A program made the translations under genes and the position numbers. A stretch of 64,000 bases of DNA from the NCBI RefSeq assembly GCF_932274485.2, contig NC_065882.2:12941390-13005389 (forward strand). Reading direction: 5' to 3'. This DNA comes from Patella vulgata. Taxonomy: Eukaryota; Mollusca; Gastropoda; Patellidae. How positions within the stretch are numbered: the stretch's first letter is position 1; every line of letters begins with the position of its first letter. Shown here piece after piece: positions 46,140 through 56,775 of the stretch. The notes below the pieces were generated by a model. That model saw only the letters and a program-made list of their open reading frames with translations. It had not been told where the DNA came from and ran no database searches.

Positions 46140-47422
46140 AATTCAGAATTTCCTGAAATAAATTACATTGAATAAAACAATACCATATAACTGCTGTATA
46201 TTTCATTACAACAGAACAAAACATGATGAAAGACAACCAAAATTAATTAAGAAAGTCATCTTCCATAAAGTTGTGTTCTGTTTTAAATTAGAATAAAACA
46301 GAATGAAAACGAAACTTCATAAAATTTGAAACTTCATAAAATTTCCTTTTCATCATGAAGAAACAAAACAAAATGTTAAAATAAAAGTAAGTTAATGTCC
46401 AATTCAAGGGTTGAGTTAGGTTGTTTTTTTGTTTTTTTTGTGTGCTTTATATTTTTTCTTGATCATGGAAGTTGTTTTGCACACAATTCATGGTGTCCTT
46501 CCCATTTCTGATCAACAGCTGTACCACTTTTAATTCAGAGAATTACCCATTTAATCATTTTTGAGAATTTGTCCATTGGTTTTTATATCTTGACAACTGG
46601 TTAGGAACAAGATCCGTGAAGGCACAAAAATTCAGTATTCATATCGTTGTGTGGCGAGTGGAGAAATATTGGGTCGTGTGGAACATACTAGAGTCGATTT
46701 GTAACATCTGAGCAGTGTATTTTTGACACAAGTAGAGCATTAGAATTATAAAATTGACAACTGCATAGAAACCAAATGACTTTTATTCCATTTGAGAAAG
46801 TGCGCAGGAACTCAAGGCACGCGTATTACATTCTGAACACCATAGATCAATGTAATTTCAATTCAACATATCTTTTTACATACTGAATGGAATTGAACCA
46901 TTTTTTGACGGATATTTCTATTAGAGATTCAACTTTCACAATATTGTAGTTTGCAAATGATTCCTATAGCACTAAATTGACTCGTCAAGACTTTAACTTT
47001 TTATCTCACATAATGGGGCTTCAAACCTCAGTTCTCACCCCTTGCAATCTAAGTACGATGATATCAGACATCATTATTCTTTATCACATGACAAGTTCAC
47101 AAAATTAAATTAATATCAAAGAAAAAAACAACAGACAGAATATAAGTGTCTTGACAAGGGTTTCTTGTTCAGATGGTAACCCTCAGTGTATGGACTATAA
47201 CTGGGTGAAACGACCAGGATACTAATAATTTGACAGCAAGATTTATCAACGCAAAGTCTAGACGGAAATTTTAAAACGGCTTAATCAAAATCTGGCAAAC
47301 TTTTCTCTCTGTCGCCTCCTATTCATATTTGAAAAATCTTACAATCTTTACAGATAAAATAAATTTCATATTTCAGAAGCCAAAGATTTAACACTCATTT
47401 CCACTATGGTTGAGTGATTAGA
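46140..47422. other. Intron, nothing recognised
   Basis: Only a small direct repeat of GAAACTTCATAAAATTT (46312-46345) is visible. Confidence 0.45.
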
Positions 47423-47545
47423 AATGAAATGAAATGAAATGGAGTTTAACGTCTTACTGTTCTGCTCCGAACTGGGCTAATGAAGATGGGCATACGCCAT
47501 ACAGTGTGCTATGAGGGATCTTTTACATGCACTGGTCAAGTGATT
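47423..47545 (-). mobile_element. SINE family B with internal deletion
   Basis: Repeated GAAAT units and GGAGTTTAACGTCTTACTG, then GGGCATACGCCATACAGTGT and GAGGGATCTTTTACATGC. The deletion joins the two halves. Confidence 0.83.
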
Positions 47546-48261
47546 TTAACTACTTTTATTTTATCACAGTTCCGTGGTATAGGCCTATATTTCTACCAAA
47601 AACACCTCCACAATCCACCCCCTCATGCCTCAATAAAATCCTGTTACTTCATTTTTATTAATTAACCTTCTTTTTTTTTTTAAATCAATTAATACAACAG
47701 AAAGGGGGTCAACAAGTGCTCAGCTTGTTCCATTATTTCTTTTTCTAATGAAATCAAATATTTATTTTAAAAAAAAAAGGAATAAAAGAAATCTCTGAAT
47801 CTAAGTTAAAATCGTGTACTATCCAAGGACATATCCATTTTCATACAAACTTCTATGAGGGTTATTTCCTGTTCCAATTTTTTTAAATATTCCAATAAAA
47901 GATTTGAAGTCGGAAACCACAAGACATCCACGATTTCCTACCAAAGCAATCAGAAAGCTAATAAAACTACTGGCCGACTTATTTCTTTTTTCGATTCTTT
48001 TTTTTTCTGTCGAATTTCCTAGTTGTTACCATACTGGTATCTATTGATAGTTTTGTGCGACCTTCCGAGACAGACACGTTATTCATCTTTAATTAAAGGA
48101 GTTGAATCCAAATTTGGTAAAATTCCAAAATCATGCAACTTTTCCAGACTAAATAAAAAAACATATTTTGAAGTTTAACAGAACCCTTTCAGAACTGCTG
48201 AACTTAAAACTTTGATAGGAACAAATATATATACTTTGTGCATTTTTTTTTTTTTGGACAA
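47546..48261. other. Intron, nothing recognised
   Basis: T- and A-rich runs only. Confidence 0.4.
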
Positions 48262-48456
48262 CATCCAGGCAACACGAACCAGATCATTTCGGGACAAACA
48301 CATTCAATAATTTGTTTACACATATAGGGCTTAGCAGTGGGAGAGGTTGGACACCTTGTCAAGTACAAGCAGGGAATCGAAACCACGTCACTTGACTCAA
48401 TGACAGACCTTATGTTCTAAAGCACACATCTTAGACCATTCAGCAACCCAATCCCC
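48262..48456 (-). mobile_element. SINE family A with deletions
   Basis: CCAGATCATTTCGGGACAAA, GGGCTTAGCAGTGGGAG, GACTCAATGACAGACCTTAT and the head end CCATTCAGCAACCCAATCCC. Confidence 0.78.
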
Positions 48457-49015
48457 CACTTACTGATGCATTCATGCGTAAAAATTTTAACCCACTAAGT
48501 ATTTTACCATGTCATGATCATGTAATTCTTATATAAAGTTTATTAAGGGATTTCTTAAAGGATTTTTGCCTCCAGGCTATGGCGGATCAAACAAAGCAAG
48601 TGACAAGCCTTCTGTTACGTAACCTAGGAATAATTTCATGTAAGATTAGTTAACATTTTAACACGAGGCTAAATAATTACGTTAAAACCTGATAAACCCT
48701 TTCATGGTAGGTTCGAGATAGCAGGGATTAAAGGACAAGTAAATTACATGCATCATTAAAATCTGTGATTTATATTACCCTATTATACAATACTATAAAC
48801 TCCTTTATTTAGTGATTATAAAATCACGACCCTCCCCCTTGTGAGAGGAGCAGGCGCGGCAAGCTCTTAATGGTCTAAATGTAGACATGATGTCCAGTAT
48901 GGTCTTAATGGTTTCATTGTAGACATAATGACCAGCCATAACAAGTGAAATGGAGATAAGGAAAATATGAAATTAAATAAATGGAAATTTAGAAAAGTAA
49001 CTAAAAAATAAAATC

Positions 49016-49128
49016 CACAAAGTTAACCAGATAACCCTACTCCTTGCCAAAACCATGCTATTTGACTAAATTACAGACCTTATAATCTAAAGCCCACACG
49101 TTCGACCACCCGACCACACAATCCCCTT
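49016..49128 (-). mobile_element. SINE family A, 5' (head) half only
   Basis: CCCTACTCCTTGCCAAAACC, GACTAAATTACAGACCTTAT and a reversed head end, CCACCCGACCACACAATCCC. Confidence 0.72.
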
Positions 49129-49599
49129 TGAATAACAGTTATTACAGTTTTTTTTCCACTTTCAACAACTTAAGAATATTTCACAAACAGGGACAAGGAA
49201 AGAGGCATGGTTAGCATCAACACTTCCTGGCAGTGTCTCGACTGACTAAAATATACTGTAAACTGAATCGATCTGGACACAAGTAGACTAGAACGTACAG
49301 TAATTAAGACATACAACCAATCAACATTAGCCACCACCTGTGTACTGTAGAGAACATTAATTTCTCCGTCTGAACTAAAAAAAGGACACCGTAATTAAAA
49401 TAATTTCGTGTTTAGAATGGGAAAGGTTGTACACATCAAATGTCGAGTGCACAGAGTGGAAAGAATTTCAGATGTACCTGACAAAATGTCTGGGAGTACT
49501 GGACAATTACCTGAGATATTGAACCTTGTGCCGGAGTGAATTAACAACACAGAAAAAAGCCAAATCTGTGGCAGTAAAAATTGTTGAAATAAATTTGAG

Positions 49600-49742
49600 T
49601 CGCCTGTCCAAGTTCGTGGGTTTACTCTGGGTCCTCAGCTTTCCTCCCACTGCAAATTATTGAAATAAAATTGAACCATGTTAGTCCCAAAATGACATAG
49701 TTTGTTTTGAGTGGATGTTAAACCCCATTCCTCTCTCTCTTT
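49600..49742 (+). mobile_element. SINE family A, 3' half, plus strand
   Basis: GTCGCCTGTCCAAGTTCGTG, CTTTCCTCCCACTGCAAATT, GTTAGTCCCAAAATGACATA and the tail GATGTTAAACCCCATTCCTC with a short TC run. It is one of only two plus-strand copies. Confidence 0.87.
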
Positions 49743-50155
49743 TAAAAGCCAACAAAATACTTTGGTCAGTTGTTTTGTTATCGAAACTTTTGATTTATTA
49801 TAACTTCTAACCATCAGTTTAAAATTTCATATCAAATGGTATTCTGCTGTGTCAATATTTATTTCTAAAAACAGACACAAACAAAACCTGCAGATGGACT
49901 GAAGACCCCGAACCAGTTAAATAACTTCACCTCCACTTGTCGACCGAAGGGTGACCTAGTTCAGTGTCCTCAACAACTTGGGATTTCAAAGGTAACATGC
50001 CGAGAGGAAGTCATCTATTGAAGAAGGGAGAGAAATGTACAGCGTCCTTAACATAAAGATAGAAACCTATAGTCTCTTTTATTAAAGTATTATAATAAAA
50101 CTTTTATATCCTCGACACAGCAGTTTTCTTTTTCATTTATTATATATTTACTAGA

Positions 50156-50300
50156 ATGAAATGAAAAGGGGTTTAAAGTCCTAGTCTTTTGCGTCATTTG
50201 GGCTATTGAAGAATCCATACAGTGTGCTATTTTTGCCCATTTTGAATTTCAACTGTCAAGGGTAGTTTTATGTGCACGCCAATGGGTACACTGGACTGGA
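50156..50300 (-). mobile_element. SINE family B, 3' part with deletion
   Basis: GAAATGAAAAGGGGTTTAAA, GGGCTATTGAAG, CATACAGTGTGCTATTTTTG and TTCAACTGTCAAGGGTAG. Confidence 0.75.
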
Positions 50301-50389
50301 AATAGAAATACATAAAGTACAACTAATAAAAATGCTTTGAAATAAAGTCATTATCACTTTCAAAAATATAATTATTCTCAAACTCTGGA

Positions 50390-51200
50390 AATAAGGCACA
50401 TGTCACAGATTATGTCAGGCATAAATTCGGTCTTGTCAGGTGCCTGTCATTTTGTTTAGCACACAAATCTTGAAATAAAGCACCTATCACTGAAAAGGGT
50501 CAGGGAAAACTTCTGGCTCTGTCAGGCACAATCCCTATGTCATCTCTCATTTTGACGGTGACACAGATTTGTTTTTTATCAGTGTTTTAAATGATATGTT
50601 TAATACATGTCTAGCTCAAAGTTCAAAATGTCAGGTAAAATTAAAATCCTTATTGATAGACCGACTGAACGAAATGGTGGGGTGAATAAATCAGTTCAGA
50701 AACCCTAACTCGCTACCAGTTTTTAAAATGCTAGATTCAGCTGCTCTGTCATCTACTCATTGTGCATTCAATCCTGTATGTAACAAGAGAAAGAGAGAGA
50801 AATGGTGTTTAATGTCCACTCGACACAAACTAGGTTCAATTTTATTTCAACCATTCGCTTGCGCATAGGAGTCTTTAGTAGAGGGAGGAAACCGGAGGAC
50901 CTGGAGAAAAACCCACAAGGTTGGACAGGCGACCCTACTCCTTGCCACATACAAAAGGGGTATCGAAACCCCGCCAGTTGACTCAATGACAGACCTTTTG
51001 ATACAGGGCGTACCTGCAATCCCCCCCCCCCCCTATATGCAACAAGGGAAGTGGCTATCCATGGCTATGTCAAGCACAATCATTCTTGTGTCTGTCATTA
51101 AGTCAGACACAGAATTGTTTTAATCAATGTATTTATTGGTAAGTGTAATACACGTCCGACAAAAAATCCAAAATGTCTTGTACAATTAGACAACCATCCA
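50390..51200 (+). repeat. Old local duplications around a SINE A insertion
   Basis: Related segments (GTCAGGCA(T/C)A(A/T), CTGTCATT, TTTTATCAGTGTTTTAAATG / TTTTAATCAATGTATTTATT, CAAAATGTC) appear at about 50395-50480, 50465-50640 and 51050-51190. They are too diverged to give a firm unit length. Confidence 0.45.
50786..51035 (-). mobile_element. SINE family A, nearly full length
   Basis: GA run, ATGGTGTTTAATGTCCACTC, GAGTCTTTAGTAGAGGGAGG, GACTCAATGACAGACCTTTT and a C run at the head end. Confidence 0.86.
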
Positions 51201-52059
51201 CTGAACTTATTGAAGTCAGCGGCTCATCATTAATGCTTTTTTAATACATATAAAGCAAATGTCCATATCTGTGCCAAAAAAATAAATCATTGCATTGAAA
51301 CCAAAAAAGGTGAAGAAGCAAAAGTGCCATCCATCATGTTCCGTTTTTATTTTGTCATCAACAGGATTTTAATCCGTTCAAATCCAGGCTCAAATCCAGT
51401 CACCAGTTAAAACAGAATTCTGAATCTAACTTAAAGACATATTTAAGCTTATGGATAAAACAAATAAAATTTCTAAATTGCACTAGACAAAAACTAAAGT
51501 ATTGTATCTGAATTTTGAAACTAATCTTTACGACAAAGTATGATGAAATGTATTACATTCCCATCCATCAAATGATATTTCCATGGGTTTTTTTCCTTGC
51601 GTATTTATAACATAAATTGGGATCATTTTGTGTATAGCGATCATTGTTCATAGAGAATCAATATTTTGCGATGACAACAAAACATAATGTCAAACGGCTT
51701 TTGGCTACCGGCATCTTGGCACTTCCACACTGAGCCTCTTGACGACACAAATTTTCATAAACAACCTTCCTCATCTCTTCAATATCCAGCCTCTCAACTC
51801 ATAGAATTTCATAGATTCATAGCCAAGAAAATTAGCTTTCAAGAGGTGAATTTTCTGCTTGAAGAATTTTGTCCAAGCAAGAAGTAATTAAAGTCAACTT
51901 GGCTATATATATGCTGTAATGGAATGGGGACATATTTCCTGGTCGACAAACAACTGACGTCATTTTGAGACTAACATATGATTACTTTTATTTACAATAA
52001 TTATCAAGTGGACATGTTTTTTTTGTGTACCTTCCTTGTTTAACGCAGTAAGTGAGAAA
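51201..52059. other. Intron, nothing firmly recognised
   Basis: The open frame at 51687-51887 (plus) matches no family I know. No repeat identified. Confidence 0.4.
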
Positions 52060-52440
52060 TGAAGACATGAACTTGATTTAACATCCTACTTTTCTACAGT
52101 GTGAACGAGGGAAATTTTGCCCAGACAGTAGCGAGCGCTATGGCCAACTCTTATTTTGAGAGAGAGAGAGAGATGGGGTTTAACACCTACGACACAAACT
52201 AGGTCATTTCGGGACTAACATATGGGAGGAAACCGGAGGACACAGAGAAAACTGACAAGGCTGGACAGGCAACTCTACTCCTTGTCACGTATAACCAGTG
52301 AATCAAAACCATGCCAGTTGACTCAATGACAGAAATTATGATACGGCACGCATGCGCTAACCATTCGGCCATCCAGCCCCCCTCAAATCTTATTTAAAAT
52401 TCCAACTGTCAAATGTTCTTTTATCTGGAAGCCAACATGT
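52060..52440 (-). mobile_element. SINE family B split by a SINE A insertion
   Basis: GAACGAGGGAAATTTTGCCC at the left and AAATTCCAACTGTCAAATGT at the right belong to one family B copy. The inner copy is listed separately. Confidence 0.75.
52158..52387 (-). mobile_element. SINE family A inside SINE B, with 8-bp duplication
   Basis: GA run, ATGGGGTTTAACACC, ACTAGGTCATTTCGGGACT, then GGGAGGAAACCGGAGGACAC (middle deleted) and the head end CCATTCGGCCATCCAGCCCC. TCTTATTT occurs at 52149-52156 and 52388-52395. Confidence 0.85.
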
Positions 52441-52504
52441 AAAACACTGATATCAAAGCCAGTAGATTTATAATAGTCATATCAATTCTCTTTACTTTAA
52501 TAAA

Positions 52505-52582
52505 ATAAATGATTCAAATAATTTTAAAATAAATGATTCAAATAATTTTAAAATAAATGATTCAAATAATTTTAAAATAATA
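52505..52582 (+). repeat. 24-bp tandem repeat, three copies
   Basis: AAATAAATGATTCAAATAAT plus TTTA repeats three times without change. Confidence 0.93.
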
Positions 52583-53185
52583 GATTTTGGGAGAATTATA
52601 TCTTACAATAATGAAATCCCAACAGATTATAGATTTTTTTTTCGAAACTTATAAAAACCTTTTTTATCTGAGATGCCAATGGAAAAATATTCCAAAACAT
52701 TAAGACGTAACAAAACCATTACTTTTTTGCATGACAAATCAAAGACATCGAATATTATTGGAGTAAAAGGAAAGAAAATTGGCCAGGAATCCGAGAATGT
52801 CAATTGATTTATCAAATTTCTACGAGATAGCATAATGTTTAAATAAGTCGAATACATCGTGAATCATCATACCGGACGTGTAAACCGATCAATGGTTTTC
52901 ATTCTCCATGAATAATTACCAATTTACGTACAATACAAAACCCGTCTCTTGCTTTTGATTACCAGCTACGATGATAGTTTACGGTTATTTTTACAGACTT
53001 GTTCCAATAAATAATGACCATATGATAGATGCCGTATATCATAAACTGGTTCCAGAAAGGAAGACATGGAAGTAAAATGGCGGTAAATTACAGACACCAG
53101 ACTTGTACCTAATTCTAATTGATTTGTTCGATTTGACTTATGAACAGAGGTTCGTGGAATATGAAAGAATTTCTGACTCGTTAAA

Positions 53186-53405
53186 AAGAGAAAGTGGGGT
53201 TTAATGTCCACACAGTCCACTCGATACAAACTAGGTCATTTCGGGACTGCCATATTGTTCAATTTTATTTCAATAATTCGCTTGTACGTAGGGGTCTTTA
53301 GCAGTGGATGGAAACTGGAGAAAACCCACGAGGTTGGACACATACAAGCTGGTAAAGGAAGCCAAGCCACTTGACTCAATGACAGACCTTATGACCTAAG
53401 CCCAT
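53186..53405 (-). mobile_element. SINE family A with deletions
   Basis: GTGGGGTTTAATGTCCACAC, ACTAGGTCATTTCGGGACT, GGGGTCTTTAGCAGTGGATG and GACTCAATGACAGACCTTAT. The head end is lost. Confidence 0.83.
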
Positions 53406-53539
53406 TTACTCGTCAAAACTTGGGTCAACTGACCATTTGCACACAGGCGGGTGCCAAAACTCATACATCACTTTCAGTCACTAGTAGAGTTAAGAGTTTA
53501 GGGACTCAGTTCTGTCCTTTTAATCCTAACTTGTCTGCA

Positions 53540-53800
53540 ATAAGGGCCTGACAAGGACAGCTGTCTAGTCATTTTTTTTGTCCAAAAAATGAGAGCTGTC
53601 TAATCGTTTGGATGGAACAAAAAAAAAACGAGGTCCCATCACATACTGGAGGACTCGTGTACATGTATATGTGCATGTTAAAGTTCCCCTAGCAGTTGGA
53701 ATTCGATATAAGAGTAAGCCGTCAAGCCGCTATCCAGGGAAAATTTCCCTCACAGAACACTGTACGGCAGAACAGTACCAACGGGGGCAGGGGGCTAATT
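53540..53800 (+). mobile_element. SINE family B, plus strand, with internal duplication
   Basis: GCCTGACAAGGACAGCTGTC, then a second GAGAGCTGTCTAATCGTTTG, then TAGCAGTTGGAATTCGATAT and GGAAAATTTCCCTCACAGAA. The tail is missing. Confidence 0.8.
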
Positions 53801-54666
53801 TTAAACCAAAAGTTATTTTTTCCAATGCAGCTCAAATTTGAACATTTATGTCCTTGTATTGGCAATTACACCAACTTAAGAGCTCAGAAATCACTGAAGG
53901 GTTGGCTCGTTAAATTAGCGAAGAAAATGAAAGAGAATGTCGAGAAGACAATAGAATGATTTCGTTGATGACATTTGTTCCTGACTTATGAATATTCGAT
54001 GAGATGAGGCTATCAATATGCTAATAAACCTGATGGCTTTCAATTCGACTGATTGGTGGTCAATGCTAAAATCATTTGAATATTCTACATGCTATATGTG
54101 TCTGTACACTGTACTCTCACTGCCAATTTGTCTTTAACTTCTTTCTACTGCTACGCATATAATCATATATATACATACTGTTGAAATAATGCGACAATTG
54201 GTTGAAATAATACTGATTAAAGTTTCTGAACATCATTTGATGCAGCTTTGGTGGGTGTGGCACCAGGATAGGGTAAGCTTACTCTTCCGGACACCTGTTA
54301 CCACTGTTTGTCGTGTATTTTGTACACGGTGAACAGTCCATTTGCTGATTACACCATTTTGCCTATACCGTTTTTTTAGGACTTCGAATTTTGTCTAGTG
54401 GTTTGGATTGTTCGTACTTGGTTTTATTTTATTTGACCAATTTTGAATCCCTTGCAAACTACAATATTGTGAAAATTGAATCTGTAAAAGGAAATGTGTC
54501 TAAAAATGGCTCAACATTCTATTCAGTATTTAAAAAGATATGAATTAAAAATATGTCCAAGGCAGCACCAGCACCACCTACAATCAGTTGATGATCCTGT
54601 TTTTTTTTTAATCTGATTTAATCCAAAACAAGAGATTATCTTCCATTGATATTTGTTTTCTTAATC
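53801..54666. other. Intron, nothing firmly recognised
   Basis: A segment at 54451-54560 (CTTGCAAACTACAATATTGT) resembles 17896-18000 (CTTGCAAACTGGAATATTGT), so it may be an unclassified dispersed repeat. Confidence 0.4.
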
Positions 54667-54667
54667 A

Positions 54668-55083
54668 AGAAAGAAAGAGAAATTAGATTTAACGTCCATT
54701 CTACACAAACTATGTCATTTCAAGACTAACATATTTTTTAATTTTATTTCAATAATTCGCTTGCACGTAGTGGTCTTTAGCAGTGGGAGGAAACCGAAGG
54801 ACCTGGGCCCTTATTCACGAAAACTTAAACTAAGTTACAATTGAAATTTTAAGAAATACTGCAACTTCATTGGATATATGCAAATTGATTTTACTGGTCA
54901 GCCAATCGAATTGCAGTATTTCTTAAAATTTCGATTGTATCTTAGTTTAAGTTTTCGTGAATAAGGGCCCAGGAGAAAAAAAACCCACTAGGTTGGGACA
55001 GGCAACCCTACTCCTTGTCATGTACAAGCAAGGAATCAAAACCATTATGATGTTACGTGTATTCGGCCAACCAACCACCTGTT
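54668..55083 (-). mobile_element. SINE family A split by a palindromic MITE
   Basis: AGATTTAACGTCCATTCTAC leads to GGGAGGAAACCGAAGGACC, and after the MITE the copy continues AGGAGAAAAAAAACCCACTA, GGCAACCCTACTCCTTGTCA and ATTCGGCCAACCAACCACC. Confidence 0.88.
54804..54971. mobile_element. Palindromic MITE with GGGCCC ends
   Basis: TGGGCCCTTATTCACGAAAA at the left is mirrored by TTTTCGTGAATAAGGGCCCA at the right, exactly. The inverted region continues inward for about 60 bp (ACTTAAACTAAG, TTTTAAGAAATACTGCAA) around a short centre. It has no coding capacity, and the near-perfect arms suggest a young insertion. Confidence 0.93.
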
Positions 55084-55769
55084 TTCTTAATGAAATGTTA
55101 CAAAAGTGTACAAATTTTCTTAGCCATGCCCTAAAATTCAGATAAATGCTTATAACTTGTAACTGGAACCATGTTTTCGATCAAAGAGACAAGTTTGGAA
55201 ATCAGTTCCAAGTTCTACATGCCTTAAATTTTAAACATTAAGTTTGTCTGTGTGAACTGTTCAACCTGCTTCAAATGGAGGAAGACTGTCTGGTAAGAAA
55301 TCTGGGTAAGATTATCTATAGAAATCCATTCTCCATGATGTCCACCGGGTACAGACTAATCGTATTAGAGACCGGACCATTCCAACAATCGTTCCAGCGT
55401 CGGCAAACAGAGAAAACGTGTTTAAATATCCTCGAGTCACCTCACTCTACGTCTGATGTTGATTCTAGACAAAAGACACTGGTCTTGGGACAAGTGACGG
55501 CCATTTTACCATCCACGATAATCAAATCGCATAAAAATCTTAAAAGAATTATGAAAGATATGTGGTGAAGTCTGCTTTTCATCTTTCTGCGATTTTGTTA
55601 TTAAGTTATATTTCAAATATAAATTTCTTCGTATATGAAATATTAAAATCTGTGAAAAACGCATTTATTGTCTGTGTCTTGTCATGATTATTTTATTTCG
55701 CTTTGTTTTTCACTGAAAGATGTCTTGATAATGTCTGTATATTCAAATCAAATCCGTCAATGTATTGAA
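55084..55769. other. Intron, nothing recognised
   Basis: The 97-codon open frame at 55275-55568 (plus) has no recognisable domain and no supporting context. Confidence 0.4.
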
Positions 55770-56170
55770 GAAAAGGGGTTCACTTTTCTGCACCAATGGG
55801 AGAGAGAGAGAGAGAAACTAGGTGATTTTAGGACTAACATATGGTTTAATTTTATTTCAAAAATTCACTTGCGCGTAGGGGTCTTTAGCAGTGGGAGGAA
55901 ACCGGAGGACCCGGAGAAAACCCACGAGGTTGGACAGACGACCCTACTCCTTGTCACTCTTTGTCGAAACCACGCCAGTTGACTCAATGACAGGTCTTAT
56001 GATACATCGCGCACGTGCTAACCATTCGGCCATCCAACCCCCTGCACCAATGGGACTAATAAAGACGAGCAGACATTATGCAATAACAGTGTTTGAGCCT
56101 AAATTCCGACTGTTAAGGGTTCTCTTACGTGCACGTCAATGTGTTAACGGGACCTCCAGCAATGATAAAT
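55770..56170 (-). mobile_element. SINE family B split by SINE A
   Basis: AAAAGGGGTTCACTTTTCTG is the tail side. After the insertion, ATGGGACTAATAAAGACGAG, CGACTGTTAAGGGTTCTCTT and GTGTTAACGGGACCTC continue. Confidence 0.85.
55802..56041 (-). mobile_element. SINE family A with 14-bp target duplication
   Basis: GA run, GGACTAACATATGGTTTAAT, GGTCTTTAGCAGTGGGAGG, GACTCAATGACAGGTCTTAT and CCATTCGGCCATCCAACCCC. CTGCACCAATGGGA flanks it at 55788-55801 and 56042-56055 without a mismatch. Confidence 0.93.
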
Positions 56171-56287
56171 ATACCAGTAGTCGTTTAAACAACATCTAAC
56201 GATCACCATTTTGAACAATCATGTGACAGCAATAGCCATATGCAATGATCATGAAATGGATGTGTATGAAAATCGTTATAAGACAAA

Positions 56288-56545
56288 GTGTAGGGTAGCT
56301 TTAGAATGTATATCTAACTGTAGTGCATCAAAGTAGCGTTTCTTCTATCTGCGTTTTCTAGTGCAATTATCACGATTTGTCATCAAAATTTTCAATATTT
56401 CATCATAAATTACAGAACTTTTCCCTAATGATAGTCATCACTATTAGTGTAGGGTTGTTTTTGAATGTGAATCAACGTATCATTTGCTCTATCTGTGTTT
56501 TCTTGTGCAGTCATCCTGTTTTATCATAAATTACAAAACTTATTT
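56288..56545 (+). repeat. Tandem duplication, about 165 bp
   Basis: GTGTAGGGT(A/T)G, CTATCTG(C/T)GTTTTCT and CATCATAAATTACA(G/A)AACTT occur twice in order. It lies just downstream, in transcript direction, of the first coding exon. Confidence 0.75.
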
Positions 56546-56628
56546 CCAAATAGAACTCTGCTCTTGAATAGGACATAAACTTAGGATATAAGGGTATAAA
56601 GAAGAAATAAAAAAGTTTTTCGACTTAC

Positions 56629-56698
56629 CGGAATTAGCTTGAATACAGATGGGTAATATCGCAACCAGCGTCAGCAACACATTAATAATACACATCAT
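56629..56698 (-). CDS. Lar: LAR-type receptor tyrosine phosphatase, first coding exon (signal peptide)
   Basis: This exon holds the start codon and the signal peptide of the receptor phosphatase. Read on the minus strand it begins ATGATG and encodes 23 residues, MMCIINVLLTLVAILPICIQ followed by ANS. That is a typical secretory leader with a hydrophobic core; cleavage after the IQA is plausible. The start is well supported: an in-frame TAA lies at 56708-56710, 12 nt upstream, and there is an A at -3. The exon ends AATTCCG before a good donor (GTAAGTC), leaving a phase-1 boundary. That fits the GT or CA with which the downstream candidate exons begin. The assignment to the LAR gene is an inference from phase, strand and the expected gene order, because a signal peptide alone is not diagnostic. 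The next coding exon is about 31-36 kb away. Confidence 0.75.
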
Positions 56699-56725
56699 TT
56701 TACACACTTACAGCTGACACCTTAC
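56699..56725 (-). other. Probable 5' UTR part of the first coding exon, with splice acceptor
   Basis: On the minus strand a pyrimidine-rich tract ends CCCCTTTCAG at 56726, just before 27 nt of leader sequence containing an in-frame stop and then the ATG. This suggests that the start codon lies in the second exon of the transcript and that a noncoding first exon lies further right. I could not identify that first exon. The alternative is that transcription starts close by and this AG is not used. Confidence 0.4.
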
Positions 56726-56775
56726 CTGAAAGGGGTAGGCAAATACGTAAAATATATCACAATAAGGAGCTCATA

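Noticed and set aside
55275-55568. A 97-codon plus-strand open frame
   Set aside because: No recognisable domain, no splice or promoter context, and composition like the surrounding intron.
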